Shown here in pieces: positions 8,468-19,853 of a DNA stretch of 64,000 bases. Origin of the DNA: UBA7672 sp041398245 (GTDB lineage Bacteria > Pseudomonadota > Alphaproteobacteria > Caulobacterales > Hyphomonadaceae); assembly GCA_041398245.1 (NCBI GenBank), contig JAWKVC010000001.1, forward strand, positions 268,954 to 332,953, given 5' to 3'. How positions within the stretch are numbered: the first letter of the stretch is position 1; each line of letters starts with the position of its first letter. A model generated the notes under the pieces. That model was not told the DNA's origin and did not search any database. It was given only the letters and a program-made list of their open reading frames with translations. Made by a program: the position numbers and the translations under genes.

Positions 8468-9259
8468 TCAACGAGACCAGTTCGGTTTGCGTTTCTCGAG
8501 GAACGCCGCAAGGCCTTCCTTGCCTTGCTCACTGACGCGGCGATGGGCCAGTCGCTTTGCGGTCAAATGCCCGAGGCTCGAGTCGATGACTTCGCCGGTC
8601 ACGCGGGAGACCAGATCCTTGGTGTCGGCGATCGCAGCGGGCGATGCGGCATAGACGAGGTCGGCGTAATGCTCTGCAAGTTTTTCCATCGCCATCTCGT
8701 CCTCCACCTCATGGTGGATCAGGCCGATCTTCGCAGCCACGTCCGCTTCGAACCGCTCCGCCGTCACGAATAGCGTCCGCGTCCAGCGCGGGCCGATGGC
8801 GTTGAGAATGTAGGGCGAGATCGTCGCCGGGATGATCCCCAGCTTGACCTCCGAGAAGGAGAACACGGTACCCTTCTTGGCGATGGCGATGTCGCATGCA
8901 GCCGCGACCCCGCAGGCGCCCGCCATGGCCGCTCCGTGCAGCAGCGCAATCGTGACCTGCGGCAGCTCGTAGAGCCGGCGCAACATCTCCGCCATGGCGA
9001 AGGCGTCTTCCTCGTTCTCGCGCTCGGAGTAATGCTGCGCCGCGCGCATCCATTCGAGGTCGGCGCCGGCCGAGAACACCGGCCCGTTGCCGCGCAGCAT
9101 CACAAGCCGGCAGCTCGGGTTTTTGGACAGCGTCTCGAACGCGTCCGTCAGCTCCTCGATCACCTCGGCATTGAAGGCGTTGCGCTTGGCCGGACGGTTC
9201 AGCGTCAGGACGGCCGTGCCCTCGGGCGAAACGTCGAGCTGGATGTGTTCATAGGCCAT
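8468..9259 (-). CDS. liuC: Enoyl-CoA hydratase family, probable methylglutaconyl-CoA hydratase
   Basis: A 263-residue crotonase-fold protein. LNRPAKRNAFNAEVIEEL and GNGPVFSAGADLEWM form the CoA/oxyanion-hole region, and LHGAAMAGACGVAAACDIA with the following KLGIIPATISPYI is the catalytic and trimer region. The ADLEWM and GIIPATISPYI variants are typical of methylglutaconyl-CoA hydratases, which hydrate the product of methylcrotonyl-CoA carboxylase to HMG-CoA. AAAGGAG lies eight bases upstream of the ATG. Its position between the two carboxylase subunit genes supports the assignment; a generic enoyl-CoA hydratase is the alternative. Confidence 0.85.
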   Translation of the reverse strand: MAYEHIQLDVSPEGTAVLTLNRPAKRNAFNAEVIEELTDAFETLSKNPSCRLVMLRGNGPVFSAGADLEWMRAAQHYSERENEEDAFAMAEMLRRLYELPQVTIALLHGAAMAGACGVAAACDIAIAKKGTVFSFSEVKLGIIPATISPYILNAIGPRWTRTLFVTAERFEADVAAKIGLIHHEVEDEMAMEKLAEHYADLVYAASPAAIADTKDLVSRVTGEVIDSSLGHLTAKRLAHRRVSEQGKEGLAAFLEKRKPNWSR

Positions 9260-9316
9260 GGCAAAACTCCTTTGCCCCTGATCTAGAGCGACCGGGGTCG
9301 TTCGTCACGTAGCCTG

Positions 9317-10120
9317 TCACACTGCAAATCGTCTGATCTCGGTCACATTCCGCTCGACATCGAGCTGCACCTCGATATCGGCGCGGCGGCCGCCCGCCAT
9401 CATGTGCCGCGTGATGCGCTCGAAATGCTCGATGAAGCGAGCGATGCGCTGGCGGTCCTCCGCCGTCAGACTGCGACCCAGCAGCCCCTCCTCCTGCTCG
9501 CAGCGCCAATCCATCACGACCGCGAAACTCGGCGCGCGAAGGTAGAGAATGCCGTCGAAATGACCGAACAGACGGCTGTACTCCGCGCCAAGCCGATGGT
9601 TCACCAGACGCCGCCAGTGCCCCTCCGCATCTTCCTGCATCTCCAGCCTGTTCACGGGCGCGATGAGCGCAGCCTCGTCCTGCGGCTTTGCCCCGATGCA
9701 CCAGCCATCGATCAGGATCAGGTCCGGGCGGCCGACATGCACCGGCCAGCGTTCCTGCGGGATCGGATCGTCCTTCACCTTGTCGAACACCGGCCAGCTG
9801 ACGCGCGTTTCCGGCCCGGCTGTGCGCAGGCGCTCAATAATGGCGGTCAGGCTCGCAATATCATGCGTTGGGGGCGGCCCACGCGTCGCCAGCAGGGGAT
9901 GTCCGTCCCGCGCCCATTCGGCGCGCCGCGCGTGACCGACATAGAAGTCGTCGAGCGAGAAATGCACGACGCCGGAATGCATGACGGCATAGGCCTTCGC
10001 CAGCGTCGTCTTGCCCGACCCCTGAGGTCCGGCGACGCCAACGACCGGAACCCGCTCTACAGCTCTCTGTCGCGCCAGCGCGACCACCTGATCGAGAGCC
10101 TTGAGAGCGTCGGCGTTCAT
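9317..10120 (-). CDS. P-loop kinase, D-glycerate 3-kinase / phosphoribulokinase-uridine kinase-like
   Basis: A 267-residue cytoplasmic protein starting MNADALKALDQVV. A Walker A motif GPQGSGKTTLAKA lies near residue 30, followed by HFSLDDFYVGHARR, the DDFY pattern typical of D-glycerate kinases of the GLYK/YGGR type. A likely Walker B is DLILIDGWCIG near residue 130. It probably phosphorylates a small sugar acid or related metabolite, but the substrate is not given by context. The start is seven bases after the liuB stop, so the two are probably cotranscribed and perhaps translationally coupled, which is unusual company for this kinase family. Confidence 0.72.
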   Translation of the reverse strand: MNADALKALDQVVALARQRAVERVPVVGVAGPQGSGKTTLAKAYAVMHSGVVHFSLDDFYVGHARRAEWARDGHPLLATRGPPPTHDIASLTAIIERLRTAGPETRVSWPVFDKVKDDPIPQERWPVHVGRPDLILIDGWCIGAKPQDEAALIAPVNRLEMQEDAEGHWRRLVNHRLGAEYSRLFGHFDGILYLRAPSFAVVMDWRCEQEEGLLGRSLTAEDRQRIARFIEHFERITRHMMAGGRRADIEVQLDVERNVTEIRRFAV

Positions 10121-10127
10121 GGCATGT

Positions 10128-11750
<1,623 letters not shown>

Positions 11751-11917
11751 GTCGTCCTGCGAAGTGAAGCCCGAATCCCGGCATTAATGTCGCCGCAGGG
11801 CGGCGTGGCAAGCCAACGGCCCGGCCGGGCGTTGCCTTCTCCAACCTTTCTTTCAAGGTTTTTGGGGTAATGTCCTAAGCCGGAGCGGGAAAGAACAGCC
11901 GGGCCAGGTTCAACACC

Positions 11918-13717
11918 ATGGGCTTGAAGATGAAGAACCGGGCGAAGGCGGATGCCGATCCGCTCGCCCCCACGCTCAAATCGGTGCCCTTCCTGCGGGA
12001 CGCGCCGCCGCGCGCGCTGAAGGCTGCTGAGGAAGACACGCGCTATTTCTGCCTGCCCGGCGGATGGCAGCTGTTCGGGCCCGGGGAACCGTCCGACCAG
12101 ATCTACTTCGTCCTGTCCGGCTCGCTCGGCGCTTTCCGCACGACGGCCGGCGGCAAGACGGAACTGGTTGGCCACATCCGCGCGGGCGAACCGGTGGGCG
12201 AGATGTCCATGATCGCCGGCGAACCGCACGAGCATGCGGTCTACGCCCTGCGCGACACGGAACTCCTGTCCATGTCGCGGCATGGCTTCATGCAGCTGGT
12301 CCGGTCGGACCCGCAGATTCTCGAAAAGATCACGCGCGTCATCATGGTGCGCATGCGCCAGGCGCGGAAGAAGACCGCTCGCTCCGCCGAGCCCAAGGTC
12401 TTCGCCCTGCTCGCCACATCACCCACGATCGACCTCAAGCTCCGTTCCCACATGTTGGCGGACGAACTCAAGGCCTTGGGCATGCGGGTCGCGATTGTCG
12501 GCGAAGAAGCGGTGGGCATGCCGGCCGCCTATTTCGACGAACTCGAAAACCGCAACGACATCGTCTTCCTGCTCGGCACCATCGGCGACACACCCTGGTT
12601 CAAGATGACCCAGCGCCATGCCGATCGCATCTGGCTGATGGCCCGCGCGGATGCACGGCCGTCCATACCGTTGTTGCCCGACGACTCTTCGCCGGCCCGC
12701 CAGTTCCGGCTCGTCGACCTCGTACTGATCCATCACTCCGGCCAGCGCCCGCAAACGCCGACACTACACTGGAAGAACGCCGCCGAAGCCGCGCGCGTCT
12801 TCCATTGGCACGGCCTCGACGTCGAACAGACCCGCCGTCTTGCCCGCACGATTTCTGGCAAGTCAGTGGGTCTCGTGCTGTCCGGCGGCGGCGCTCGCGC
12901 CTATGCGCATATCGGCGTGATCCGGGCGCTGCGCGAAGCCTCCTGCCCGATCGATTTCGTCGGCGGTTCCTCAATGGGCGCGATTGTCGCCGCGAGCGTC
13001 GCCTGCGGTTGGAACGACGCCGAAATCGACCGCCGCATCCGCAAAGCGTTCGTCGAATCCAATCCGCTGTCGGACTATCGTCTGCCCGTCGTGGGACTGG
13101 TGAAAGGCCACCGCGTCGACGAGCGGCTCAAGGAGCATTTCGACGACCGTCTGATCGAGGATCTCGAGCTTCCCTATTTCGCCGTCTCGACCAACCTCAC
13201 CCAGGGATCGTTTCAGATCCACACGCACGGCATGCTGCGCGAGGCCCTGCGCGCCTCGATCTCCCTTCCCGGCATCCTGCCGCCCGTGGTTTCGGACAAG
13301 CAGGTGTTGGTCGACGGCGCCGTTCTCAACAACTTCCCCGTCGACGTGATGCGCGAGACCCATCGCGGCCGCATCATCGGCGTAGACGTTGCCGCCGCCC
13401 CCGAGGCGCTGGCTGCGGACGACTTCGTCAACCCGCCCGGCTTCCTCGGCTGGACATTGCGCCATGGCTTCCGTTCGCCGCCGCCGATCGCCAACCTGCT
13501 CATGCGCGCGGCAACGGTCAGCGTGGACCCCAACCAACATCGGGGCCTCACCGACATCCTGATCACGCCAGAACTCAAGGGTATCGAGCTGCGCGACTGG
13601 AAGGACTACGATCCCGCCGTGCAGTCGGGCTACGACGCCATGAAGCTCGCCCTGGCCGACCTGAAAGGCCCGCTGGCGCAGATCATTCGCGGCAACGCGG
13701 CAGCCACGGGCGATTGA
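11918..13717 (+). CDS. Cyclic-nucleotide-binding domain patatin-like phospholipase (NTE type)
   Basis: A 599-residue protein. Residues ~30-150 form a cyclic nucleotide-binding-like domain (FGPGEPSDQIYFVLSGSLG; GEPVGEMSMIAGE). A middle region (~160-310) resembles the Rossmann-like linker seen in bacterial neuropathy-target-esterase homologues. The patatin domain follows: LSGGGARAYAHIGVI (oxyanion hole, ~residue 324), GGSSMG (nucleophile Ser ~351) and DGAVLNNFPVDVM (catalytic Asp ~467). Expected role is lysophospholipid or phospholipid hydrolysis at the membrane. The ATG at 11918 has no strong ribosome site; ATG at 11930 is an alternative. Divergent from liuB across 167 bases. Confidence 0.85.
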   Translation: MGLKMKNRAKADADPLAPTLKSVPFLRDAPPRALKAAEEDTRYFCLPGGWQLFGPGEPSDQIYFVLSGSLGAFRTTAGGKTELVGHIRAGEPVGEMSMIAGEPHEHAVYALRDTELLSMSRHGFMQLVRSDPQILEKITRVIMVRMRQARKKTARSAEPKVFALLATSPTIDLKLRSHMLADELKALGMRVAIVGEEAVGMPAAYFDELENRNDIVFLLGTIGDTPWFKMTQRHADRIWLMARADARPSIPLLPDDSSPARQFRLVDLVLIHHSGQRPQTPTLHWKNAAEAARVFHWHGLDVEQTRRLARTISGKSVGLVLSGGGARAYAHIGVIRALREASCPIDFVGGSSMGAIVAASVACGWNDAEIDRRIRKAFVESNPLSDYRLPVVGLVKGHRVDERLKEHFDDRLIEDLELPYFAVSTNLTQGSFQIHTHGMLREALRASISLPGILPPVVSDKQVLVDGAVLNNFPVDVMRETHRGRIIGVDVAAAPEALAADDFVNPPGFLGWTLRHGFRSPPPIANLLMRAATVSVDPNQHRGLTDILITPELKGIELRDWKDYDPAVQSGYDAMKLALADLKGPLAQIIRGNAAATGD

Positions 13718-13720
13718 CGC

Positions 13721-15276
13721 CTACTCCTCGCCGATCATGGCTGCGCCGTAGAAGCTGAACGTGGTGCGCCCCTCAGCCAGCGCAATATCTGTCAGGTCGC
13801 GCGCCAGTGCAGGCATGTCGCCGCCGTGCAGCTCAGCGGTCAGCGGACGCAGAACAGTGACCGCCTCCTCGAAGCGCTTGTGCTGGATGAGCGCCTGAGC
13901 GCAGGTCAGCGCTATCGGATCCACCTGCGGCGCGAGCTGATAGGCTCCGACCAGAACATTGAGAAGGTGCTCATCCATGCCGGTAAGCGCCAGCCCGGAT
14001 TCGACATAGCGATACATTGTCTGTGGCCGGCCATCGTCAAGCTGATGCGCCCGTCCGAAAGCATCCTGCGCCTCGATAATAAGCTCATCGCTCTGCTGTT
14101 TCCGGCCGGCTCTGAGATAACAGAGCCCGCTGAGGTGATGGATGTCGGGCGTGGATGGCCGCTGCACGAGAAGCTCATCAAGCCGCACCCGCGCCGCGTC
14201 GAGGTCGCCATACCAGATGTCGGCAAGAGCCACGCACTGGCTGACATAGGGACTGTCCGGATGCTTCTTCGCCTGATCGCGTATCAGCGCCACGGTTTCC
14301 TCGGCGCGCTCGCGAGACGGCAGACTGCGCAAGTAGGATGCCGGCACGAGCACTTCGTCAGCGACGCGGCTCAACCGTATGGCCGTGATGGATGACGAAT
14401 CCGGGCGTGCATCAGGTAGGGTGTAATAGCGGATCGGCTTCCGCTTGTAGTCGCGCAGCTCCTTATCGAAGTCTTCAGGGGCTATGCCGAAGGACGGCTG
14501 GAACGCTCCAAGCAGGTCGCCGCCCTGCTGCAGAGCGCGCGTATAGTTGTCGAACCCCTTGGCGCGTTCGGGCGTCGAAAAGAGATAGTGCGCCGCAAGC
14601 CAGGACTGGGCGTAGAACTGGGCGACTTCGTTCTCTGTTGCGAACTCGCGGGGATGCTTGGTCAGGAAAGGCTCGATCGCCATCCAGTCGCCATCCACAA
14701 TCCAGCTGGCGCGATTGAACGTGACCTTGCCGATATCAGCGCTGTTGTCGTTGAATTCCGCGGTGGAGAGGAATTCAGCGAAGCCCTCCACATACCATGC
14801 CGGAAAGGCTGCACGGTTGTTGGCGCGCATGTGATGGTGCGCATACTCGTGAAGCAGCACGGTGCGCGCATCCAGCGCCCGGGCGTTCCGCGGCATGTCG
14901 CGCTGACGCTCCATATCGCGGTTGCTCGTCGTCACGGCGCGGATTTCCTCAATACCCGCATCGTAGAAGCCGAGCACCGAGTCGCTTATCCCGGGCTGCG
15001 ACGCCCTGAAGTCCTTCCGCAGTCCGGAAGCGTAGATCGTCAGCTTCAGAGGGCTTTGCTGACTGCGAGGCATCAGACGATTCAGCAGCGCATGAAATCC
15101 CTCAAGCACGCCGAGTTCCTGGCGGCTTCTCGCTTCGTCCGACGTCGAAAAGTAGATGAAATGCGGGCTGTCGAGACGCAGCCAGCGCCCTCCCCTGTGC
15201 CCTGAGCCAATGCTGGAGGCGCCCCGGCCAGAACCGCCCCTGCTCCGATCCCCATCAGCAAGCGACGTCTGTCCAT
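13721..15276 (-). pseudogene. Exported HExxH metallopeptidase-like protein with TPR-like C-terminus, frameshifted near its N-terminus
   Basis: Translation from the ATG at 15276 gives a signal peptide (MDRRRLLMGIGAGAVLAGAP...ALAQ), but the frame then leaves the main one after AQGTGEG. The main body is in the next frame: WLRLDSPHFIYFST, then LLHEYAHHHM (zinc HExxH), the downstream AWYVEGFAEFLS glutamate region, and helical repeats with TPR-like spacing from about residue 300. One missing base in the G-run near 15206-15213 would give a single 518-residue protein. Likely a periplasmic gluzincin-type peptidase or a structural relative. The frameshift may be a sequencing error, so the gene may in fact be intact. 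Confidence 0.7.
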
Positions 15277-15344
15277 GGCCCCCCCTTGGCCAAGCAGCAC
15301 TTAGAGAGGGTTGCCGGAATTGACCTCAAGGCCAACAGGAAATT

Positions 15345-15833
15345 TCAGGACGAGGCCGGGGTATCGCTCCCGGGCCGTTGGAATTCCTTCCAGCCCGTCT
15401 TGTCCTGCTGGAAATAGCGGGCGGCTGATCCGCTATCGAGCGCCGCCTTGTACTGCTGGCGCGCCTTGGACCGGGCGGTCTCGTCGTCACCGTTGAACAC
15501 GACCATCACACGCTCGAACTGGTTGGCATCGGCATCCGACCCGTCGAGCAGCATCGCCACGGTGGCGCCGTTGACCGGAACCGCTTCGGTGGAGAGCAGC
15601 ACAGGATGCTTCTCTGCATCGCTGCGCGACCGCCCGTGAGGCAAAAAGCTTTCGTCCCGCCATGTCCAAAGCGCTCGGTTCAGCCGATCGACCGTTTCTT
15701 CGCGGCCGGCGACCACAACGCGCCATTTGCGTTCCAGGCACTTCTCGATGAGAGGCGCGATGGCGGCGTCGAGCGAGCCCCGCTCGATGTGGTAGAACCA
15801 CCACTCTGCGCCCGGCGTCTGGGCCGCCGCCAT
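15345..15833 (-). CDS. holC: DNA polymerase III chi subunit
   Basis: A 162-residue protein beginning MAAAQTPGAEWWFYHIE. The pattern AIAPLIEKCLERKWRVVV, LNRALWTWRDESFLPHG and the MLLDG...ERVMVVFNG core match HolC, the clamp-loader subunit that links the replicase to single-strand-binding protein. The start is four bases after the pepA stop, as in the conserved alphaproteobacterial pepA-holC pair. An upstream in-frame ATG at 15860 would overlap pepA and is less likely. Confidence 0.9.
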   Translation of the reverse strand: MAAAQTPGAEWWFYHIERGSLDAAIAPLIEKCLERKWRVVVAGREETVDRLNRALWTWRDESFLPHGRSRSDAEKHPVLLSTEAVPVNGATVAMLLDGSDADANQFERVMVVFNGDDETARSKARQQYKAALDSGSAARYFQQDKTGWKEFQRPGSDTPASS

Positions 15834-15837
15834 CAGC

Positions 15838-17310
15838 CTAGTCCTCGTAATTGTCGGCAATCAGCCGGTCGAGAATGCGCACGCCCCAGCCGGTCGCCCA
15901 GGTCGGCTCCAGCGGATTGTCATTGCCCGGCTTCCAGGCGGTGCCGGCGATGTCGAGGTGCGCCCATGCGCGGCCATCGTCCACGAAACGCTGAAGGAAC
16001 TGCGCCGCCGTGATCGAGCCGGCATTGCCCGCCGCGCCGATGTTCTTCATGTCGGCGACTTCCGAGTCGATCTGCTTGTCGTAGCCCGGGCCCAGCGGCA
16101 GCCGCCACACAGGCTCGCCCTCGGCCTTGCCGGCGGTCGTGAGCTTGGCCGACAGCTCGTCATTGTTCGAGAACAGGCCAGCGTGCTCGTTGCCCAGCGA
16201 GACAATGATAGCACCGGTCAGCGTTGCGAGGTCGATCATGACCTTCGGGTTGAACTTCTTCTGCGCGTACCAGAGCACGTCGGCCAGCACGAGGCGGCCT
16301 TCAGCGTCGGTATTCTGAATCTCGATCGTCTTGCCGGCAGCCGCTTTCACAATATCGCCGGGGCGCTGGGCGTTGCCGTCCGGCATGTTCTCGACGAGCC
16401 CGACGAGGCCGACAACATTCGCTTTCGCCTTGCGCTTCGCCAGTGCGGTCATGGCGCCGACCACGGCGGCCGAGCCGCCCATGTCGCCCTTCATGTCCTG
16501 CATGCCGGGACCCGGTTTGAGCGAAATGCCGCCGGTGTCGAAGGTCACACCCTTGCCGATGAAGGCGACCGGCGCGGCCTTCTTGTCCTTCGATCCCATC
16601 CACTTCAGTACACACAGGCGCGAGCCGCGCACCGATCCCTGACCGACGCCCAGCAGCGAGCCCATGCCCAGCTTGGTCATGGCCGGCACATCGAGCACTT
16701 CGATCTCGAGGCCCAGCTCGGCAAGTTCCTGGATACGGAGCGCGTAGCTTTCCGGGTGGAGCACATTTGGTGGCTCGGAGACAAGGTTGCGCGCAAGCTC
16801 AACACCTTCGGCCTTGGCTGACAGGGCGGCGTAGTCGGACCGGGCGCCCGCGGCGGAATCAGTCACGACTGACACGCTGGCCAGCGTCGGCTTCTTCTCG
16901 GTTTTGAGATTCAGCCGGTATGTGTCGAACCGATATCCGGCGAGACGGGCGCCAAAAGCGAGGTTCGCGGCCACAAGCCGGTCCGGCGCCCCGACGATCG
17001 AAAGCGACTTGGCCCCGCTGGTCAGCATCCGTTTCACCAGCGCCCCGGCGGCCTTTTGCCAGGCCAGTTCGCTGACCGCCGACTTCTTTCCGGCTCCGAC
17101 GATCAGAACCCGGGAGGCGTCGCTCCACTCAGGGGCGAGGATCTCGATCACCTGGCCGACAGCGCCCTTGAAAGATCCGGCCGCAACTGCGCGGCGGATT
17201 GCCGCCTCGCCGCCTTCAGGCGCTGTGGTGAGGTCCGGCCCCTTGTCGCCCTCGTGGGCCAGATAGGCCACGGCATCGCCAGAGGGTTCGGCTGAGAACT
17301 TGATCTGCAT
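15838..17310 (-). CDS. pepA: Leucyl (cytosol) aminopeptidase
   Basis: A 490-residue M17 peptidase. The C-terminal catalytic domain carries GKGVTFDTGGISLKPG (metal ligands and Lys), MKGDMGGSAAV and the signature NTDAEGRLVLADVL, with DLATLTGAI following. It removes N-terminal residues from peptides in the cytoplasm with two divalent metals; some homologues also bind DNA. It is divergent from lptF across 127 bases and directly upstream of holC. Confidence 0.95.
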   Translation of the reverse strand: MQIKFSAEPSGDAVAYLAHEGDKGPDLTTAPEGGEAAIRRAVAAGSFKGAVGQVIEILAPEWSDASRVLIVGAGKKSAVSELAWQKAAGALVKRMLTSGAKSLSIVGAPDRLVAANLAFGARLAGYRFDTYRLNLKTEKKPTLASVSVVTDSAAGARSDYAALSAKAEGVELARNLVSEPPNVLHPESYALRIQELAELGLEIEVLDVPAMTKLGMGSLLGVGQGSVRGSRLCVLKWMGSKDKKAAPVAFIGKGVTFDTGGISLKPGPGMQDMKGDMGGSAAVVGAMTALAKRKAKANVVGLVGLVENMPDGNAQRPGDIVKAAAGKTIEIQNTDAEGRLVLADVLWYAQKKFNPKVMIDLATLTGAIIVSLGNEHAGLFSNNDELSAKLTTAGKAEGEPVWRLPLGPGYDKQIDSEVADMKNIGAAGNAGSITAAQFLQRFVDDGRAWAHLDIAGTAWKPGNDNPLEPTWATGWGVRILDRLIADNYED

Positions 17311-17437
17311 GGGGATATTCGGGTCCTGACTATTCTCTACACTTGGTCATCGACGTAAGCCCCGTACACCGCTAGCACTTGTCCGGGCCTGAACAGGCCC
17401 GTTCGCGGGCGGGGAAGCGCCGTCATCGGGTTTTGGT

Positions 17438-18565
17438 ATGTCAGGGTTTCAACGCTATCTTTTCCGTAACGTGTTGAGAACCCTGATCGCCATTGTTGGC
17501 GGTCTTGCGCTTATCGCCTTGCTTACGCAAGGGCTTAGCCAGATCGAAGACACGATCGTCCAGAACCGGCAATCGATGCTCACCTTCCTCTGGGTGTCGG
17601 TGCTGGCGACGCCCCAGATCATCTCGCTGCTGATGCCGATAGCAATTTTTATCGCTGCCGCGGCGGCCCTGAACGTTGCCCATCGTGAAAACGAAATTGT
17701 CGTCGCGCAGGCCTCGGGAATGACCAACTGGCAGGTCGCATCCCCGGTTCTCCGGCTGGCTTGCCTTGCCGCGATTCTCCATCTCGGCCTCAATCTCTGG
17801 ATCCAGCCCGCCGCTTCGCGGGAACTTCGCCAAACCGTCTCCGCCGCAGCAACCGACCTTGCCTCGTCCCTGGTGCGCGAAGGTATGTTCATGACCCACA
17901 GCGACGGCCTCACCACCTTCGCGAGCCAGGTCGACGGTCCCCAGATCACCTTCCTCGTGGCCAACGACAGCCGGAACCCGCGCCAGGAAGTCACCTACAT
18001 CGCCAAGTCGGCCTTCCTGTCCGAGATCGAAGGCAAACCCGCCCTGGTGCTCAACGATGGACAACGCCAGACGGTGAAGGCGAACGGCGCCCTCGAATCC
18101 CTGACCTTTCAGCAATCGCCTCTGGAACTCGGCGCTTTCGTCGACGATCAGAAAGCGCTGATCCTGGAAGAGTCGGACCGGTATTTGCCCGAACTCTTCT
18201 ACCCCGACATGACCAACCACTACGACAACCGGAACGCGGGCATGCTGTTGTCGGAAGGTCACGCGCGGCTGGCCGCGCCGCTACTCAATATCGCGATGGC
18301 GCTCCTCGGAATCTACGCCGTGCTTGGCGGCGATTTCAGCCGCCGCGGCTACGCGAGGCGCATCGCGGTCGCTTCTGGTGCAGCATTAATGCTTCGGCTT
18401 GCAGCCTTTGCGGCGACGGCCGCCGCAAAGGACGATCCGAGCCTGAATTTCGTTCAATACGCCCTTCCGATCGTGGTGATTGCACTGATCTCGTTCTTCT
18501 ACTTCCTCGTCCCGATGTTGAAGCGAAGGCGCATCGCTTCGTCCGGCCGATTGAAAGCCGCCTGA
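17438..18565 (+). CDS. lptF: LPS export ABC transporter permease LptF
   Basis: A 375-residue YjgP/YjgQ permease with the family topology: membrane segments at the N-terminus, a large periplasmic beta-jellyroll domain (~residues 110-270), then three C-terminal segments. MSGFQRYLFRNVLRTL is a typical start. With LptG and LptB it extracts lipopolysaccharide from the inner membrane and passes it to LptC/LptA. One base separates its TGA from the lptG ATG, indicating an operon. No strong Shine-Dalgarno is visible. Confidence 0.93.
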   Translation: MSGFQRYLFRNVLRTLIAIVGGLALIALLTQGLSQIEDTIVQNRQSMLTFLWVSVLATPQIISLLMPIAIFIAAAAALNVAHRENEIVVAQASGMTNWQVASPVLRLACLAAILHLGLNLWIQPAASRELRQTVSAAATDLASSLVREGMFMTHSDGLTTFASQVDGPQITFLVANDSRNPRQEVTYIAKSAFLSEIEGKPALVLNDGQRQTVKANGALESLTFQQSPLELGAFVDDQKALILEESDRYLPELFYPDMTNHYDNRNAGMLLSEGHARLAAPLLNIAMALLGIYAVLGGDFSRRGYARRIAVASGAALMLRLAAFAATAAAKDDPSLNFVQYALPIVVIALISFFYFLVPMLKRRRIASSGRLKAA

Positions 18566-18566
18566 C

Positions 18567-19709
18567 ATGGTTATTGCGGGCCGCATCCAGCGCTACGTCT
18601 TCCGCCAGTGCGTATCCTCACTGGCGCTGACGCTTGGCATCATCCTGCTTGCCATCGTGCTGGTCGATGTCGTCGAGCAGATGCGCACAGTCGGCAGCCG
18701 CACGCAGATCAGTATCCAGACCGCCTTCATGCTGACCATGATGAAGACGCCGGGCCTGATCCTCGAGACCCTGCCCTTCGCGATGCTGATCGGTTCGATC
18801 CTCACCTATTCGCAGCTCAGCCGCCGCAGCGAGATCCCGGCCTTCCGCGCGGCGGGCGTATCGGCCTGGCGCTTCCTTGGCCCGGTGATGGCGCTTTCGG
18901 TCGCCCTCGGCGTGCTGATGGTCACCGTGCTCGACCCGATGGCGACGCGTCTGAGCGAGGACTTCGAAACGACTCGCGACGACATCATGGGCGGCAACCG
19001 CCCGACCATTGAGGGCGTATGGCTAAGCCAGGGTGATCTCCAGGCGGGCGCCGACGACGAAGTGGCGACCGGCCGTACAACCAACGCCCAGGCGATTATT
19101 CATGGCCGGACAATCATCGGCCGCGGGGAAGCCCTGGAGAACGTCACCTTCTGGTACTTCCGTCCCGGCCCGCTGGGGCCGCAGGACCGGGTCTTCACGC
19201 GTCGCATCGATGCGCAGCGGGCGGAACTCAAGCCCGGCTTCTGGCAGTTGACCGACGCTGTCGAGAATCGCGTGGGAGGCGAAATCGTCCGCTCGGCGGA
19301 TCTTGCCCTGCCGACCAATCTCAGCAGCGACACACTGTTGTCGCGTTTCGCGTCGTCAAAGACCATTCCCTTCTGGGAACTTCCCGCCTTCATCGACGCT
19401 GGCCGTTCCGCCGGTATGGAGATCAGCGACTACGTCCTAAAATACCATACGCTGCTTGCAACCCCGGTACTGATGCTGGCGATGGCGCTGATCGGAGCAG
19501 TGGTCTGCCTGCGGCTGGCCCGGTCGGGCGGCCTGTCCCAGCTGATTGGCGCAGGGGCCACAGCCGGGTTTGTTCTCTACTTTGTAACCCGTCTCGCATC
19601 CGGCATGTCCTCCTCCGGAGCGACGCCGCCCGAAGCTGCGGCCTGGTGCCCCCCACTATTTGCCCTGTTTGCGGTTCTGACCGTTCTGTCTCACGTCGAG
19701 GACGGCTGA
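18567..19709 (+). CDS. lptG: LPS export ABC transporter permease LptG
   Basis: A 380-residue permease of the same family as LptF (GRIQRYVFRQCVSSLALTL start, periplasmic domain in the middle, three C-terminal membrane segments including GLSQLIGAGATAGFVLYF). It forms the heterodimeric transmembrane part of LptB2FG. The gene follows lptF with one base between, and lptD begins 144 bases downstream. Confidence 0.93.
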   Translation: MVIAGRIQRYVFRQCVSSLALTLGIILLAIVLVDVVEQMRTVGSRTQISIQTAFMLTMMKTPGLILETLPFAMLIGSILTYSQLSRRSEIPAFRAAGVSAWRFLGPVMALSVALGVLMVTVLDPMATRLSEDFETTRDDIMGGNRPTIEGVWLSQGDLQAGADDEVATGRTTNAQAIIHGRTIIGRGEALENVTFWYFRPGPLGPQDRVFTRRIDAQRAELKPGFWQLTDAVENRVGGEIVRSADLALPTNLSSDTLLSRFASSKTIPFWELPAFIDAGRSAGMEISDYVLKYHTLLATPVLMLAMALIGAVVCLRLARSGGLSQLIGAGATAGFVLYFVTRLASGMSSSGATPPEAAAWCPPLFALFAVLTVLSHVEDG

Positions 19710-19853
19710 CCCTTCAATTCCGGGAATGTTGCTTCCGGGTCGCGGCTTTCAGCTCACTGCCTGAAATACGGTGTTCGGCTTTACGCCCCCAAGGGCATTG
19801 CGTATCCGTGGGCGGCTGGGAGTCGCTCGCAATCCGTACGCGAGGGGAGTGTA

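Noticed and set aside
11840..11870. Terminator-like AACCTTTCTTTCAAGGTTTTT
   Set aside because: The stem is a 6-bp A/T-rich one and there is no plus-strand gene upstream for it to terminate.
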